Program-made: the position numbers and the translations under genes | NCBI GenBank assembly: GCA_964533435.1 | Contig: CAZHLU010000060.1 | Coordinates: forward strand, 1 to 5,814 | Direction: 5' to 3' | From: CAZWIT01 sp964533435 | Lineage (GTDB): Bacteria; Patescibacteriota; Patescibacteriia; UBA1558; GWA2-36-10 | Length of the DNA: 5,814 nt | Shown here: piece after piece, positions 5,688 to 5,814 of the stretch | How positions within the stretch are numbered: the first letter of the stretch is position 1 | How the letters are laid out: each line of letters opens with the position of its first letter | The notes under the pieces: generated by a model | What the model was told of the DNA's origin: nothing | What the model saw: only the letters and a program-made list of their open reading frames with translations | Databases searched by the model: none

Positions 5688-5778
5688 GGAGAGGTCGCAT
5701 AGTTGGTCTAGTGCGCTCGCTTGGAAAGCGAGTAGGGAGTTAAATCCCTCGCAGGTTCGAATCCTGTCCTCTCCGCCA
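5688..5778 (+). tRNA. tRNA-Ser(GGA), CCA encoded
   Basis: A full class II cloverleaf can be folded. The acceptor stem is GGAGAGG (5688-5694) with CCTCTCC (5768-5774), followed by discriminator G5775 and genome-encoded CCA (5776-5778). The anticodon stem is CTCGC/GCGAG (5716-5720, 5728-5732) around loop TTGGAAA, with anticodon GGA at 5723-5725, which reads UCC and UCU. A long variable arm (5733-5750, GGGA paired with TCCC) and discriminator G are serine identity elements. The T arm is GCAGG-TTCGAAT-CCTGT (5751-5767) with one G-U pair. It is complete and looks functional. It is the only plus-strand gene here. Confidence 0.97.
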
Positions 5779-5814
5779 TTTAAACAAATGATTATTTATT
5801 AAAAAATATAGTGA

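Noticed and set aside
1..5814. Alternative genetic code (UGA read as glycine or tryptophan)
   Set aside because: No gene uses UGA as a stop, which raised the question, but all frames are intact without in-frame UGA and the family motifs run through normally; TAA use is expected at this base composition.
5688..5814. Attachment site or integrated element at the tRNA 3' end
   Set aside because: Only 36 bases follow the tRNA in the window, with no integrase and no second copy of the tRNA 3' end visible.

Overview
The window is AT-rich bacterial DNA with densely packed genes, nearly all on the minus strand. Stops are seven TAA and one TAG, and nothing suggests UGA recoding. Low GC, very short spacers, small membrane proteins of no clear family and the absence of Shine-Dalgarno sequences would fit an uncultivated small-genome lineage such as the Candidate Phyla Radiation (Patescibacteria). 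That placement is inference from style, not from a marker gene. A run of exactly 100 N (2412-2511) shows that this is a scaffold with an assembly gap.

Reading in the minus-strand direction from the right end: a plus-strand tRNA-Ser(GGA) (5688-5778) has its own promoter and a 5' leader with a GC-rich stem-loop. Divergent from it is an MFS transporter (4297-5529), followed by a 55-aa two-helix membrane protein (4086-4253) with its own promoter. A compact intrinsic terminator (4037-4055) closes this unit. Only five bases later the -35 box of the next unit begins.

The second unit is CYTH triphosphatase (3395-3994), SAM methyltransferase (2712-3395), a small membrane protein interrupted by the gap, and a two-TM potassium channel (2041-2394). 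Its genes overlap by one base or are separated by 3 to 11 bases. A third unit has its own extended -10 promoter and consists of a TetA-like MFS exporter (747-1943) and an AlkD-type DNA alkylation repair protein (27-731), 15 bases apart.

No single pathway links the genes: they cover export, potassium conductance, alkylated-base repair, polyphosphate or thiamine-triphosphate hydrolysis and methylation of an unknown substrate. The most notable signal is in expression. Three promoters place the -10 box only 8-10 bases before an ATG, which predicts leaderless or nearly leaderless mRNAs, and no gene in the window has a recognisable Shine-Dalgarno. I do not see a clear new multi-gene system, CRISPR array or insertion sequence.
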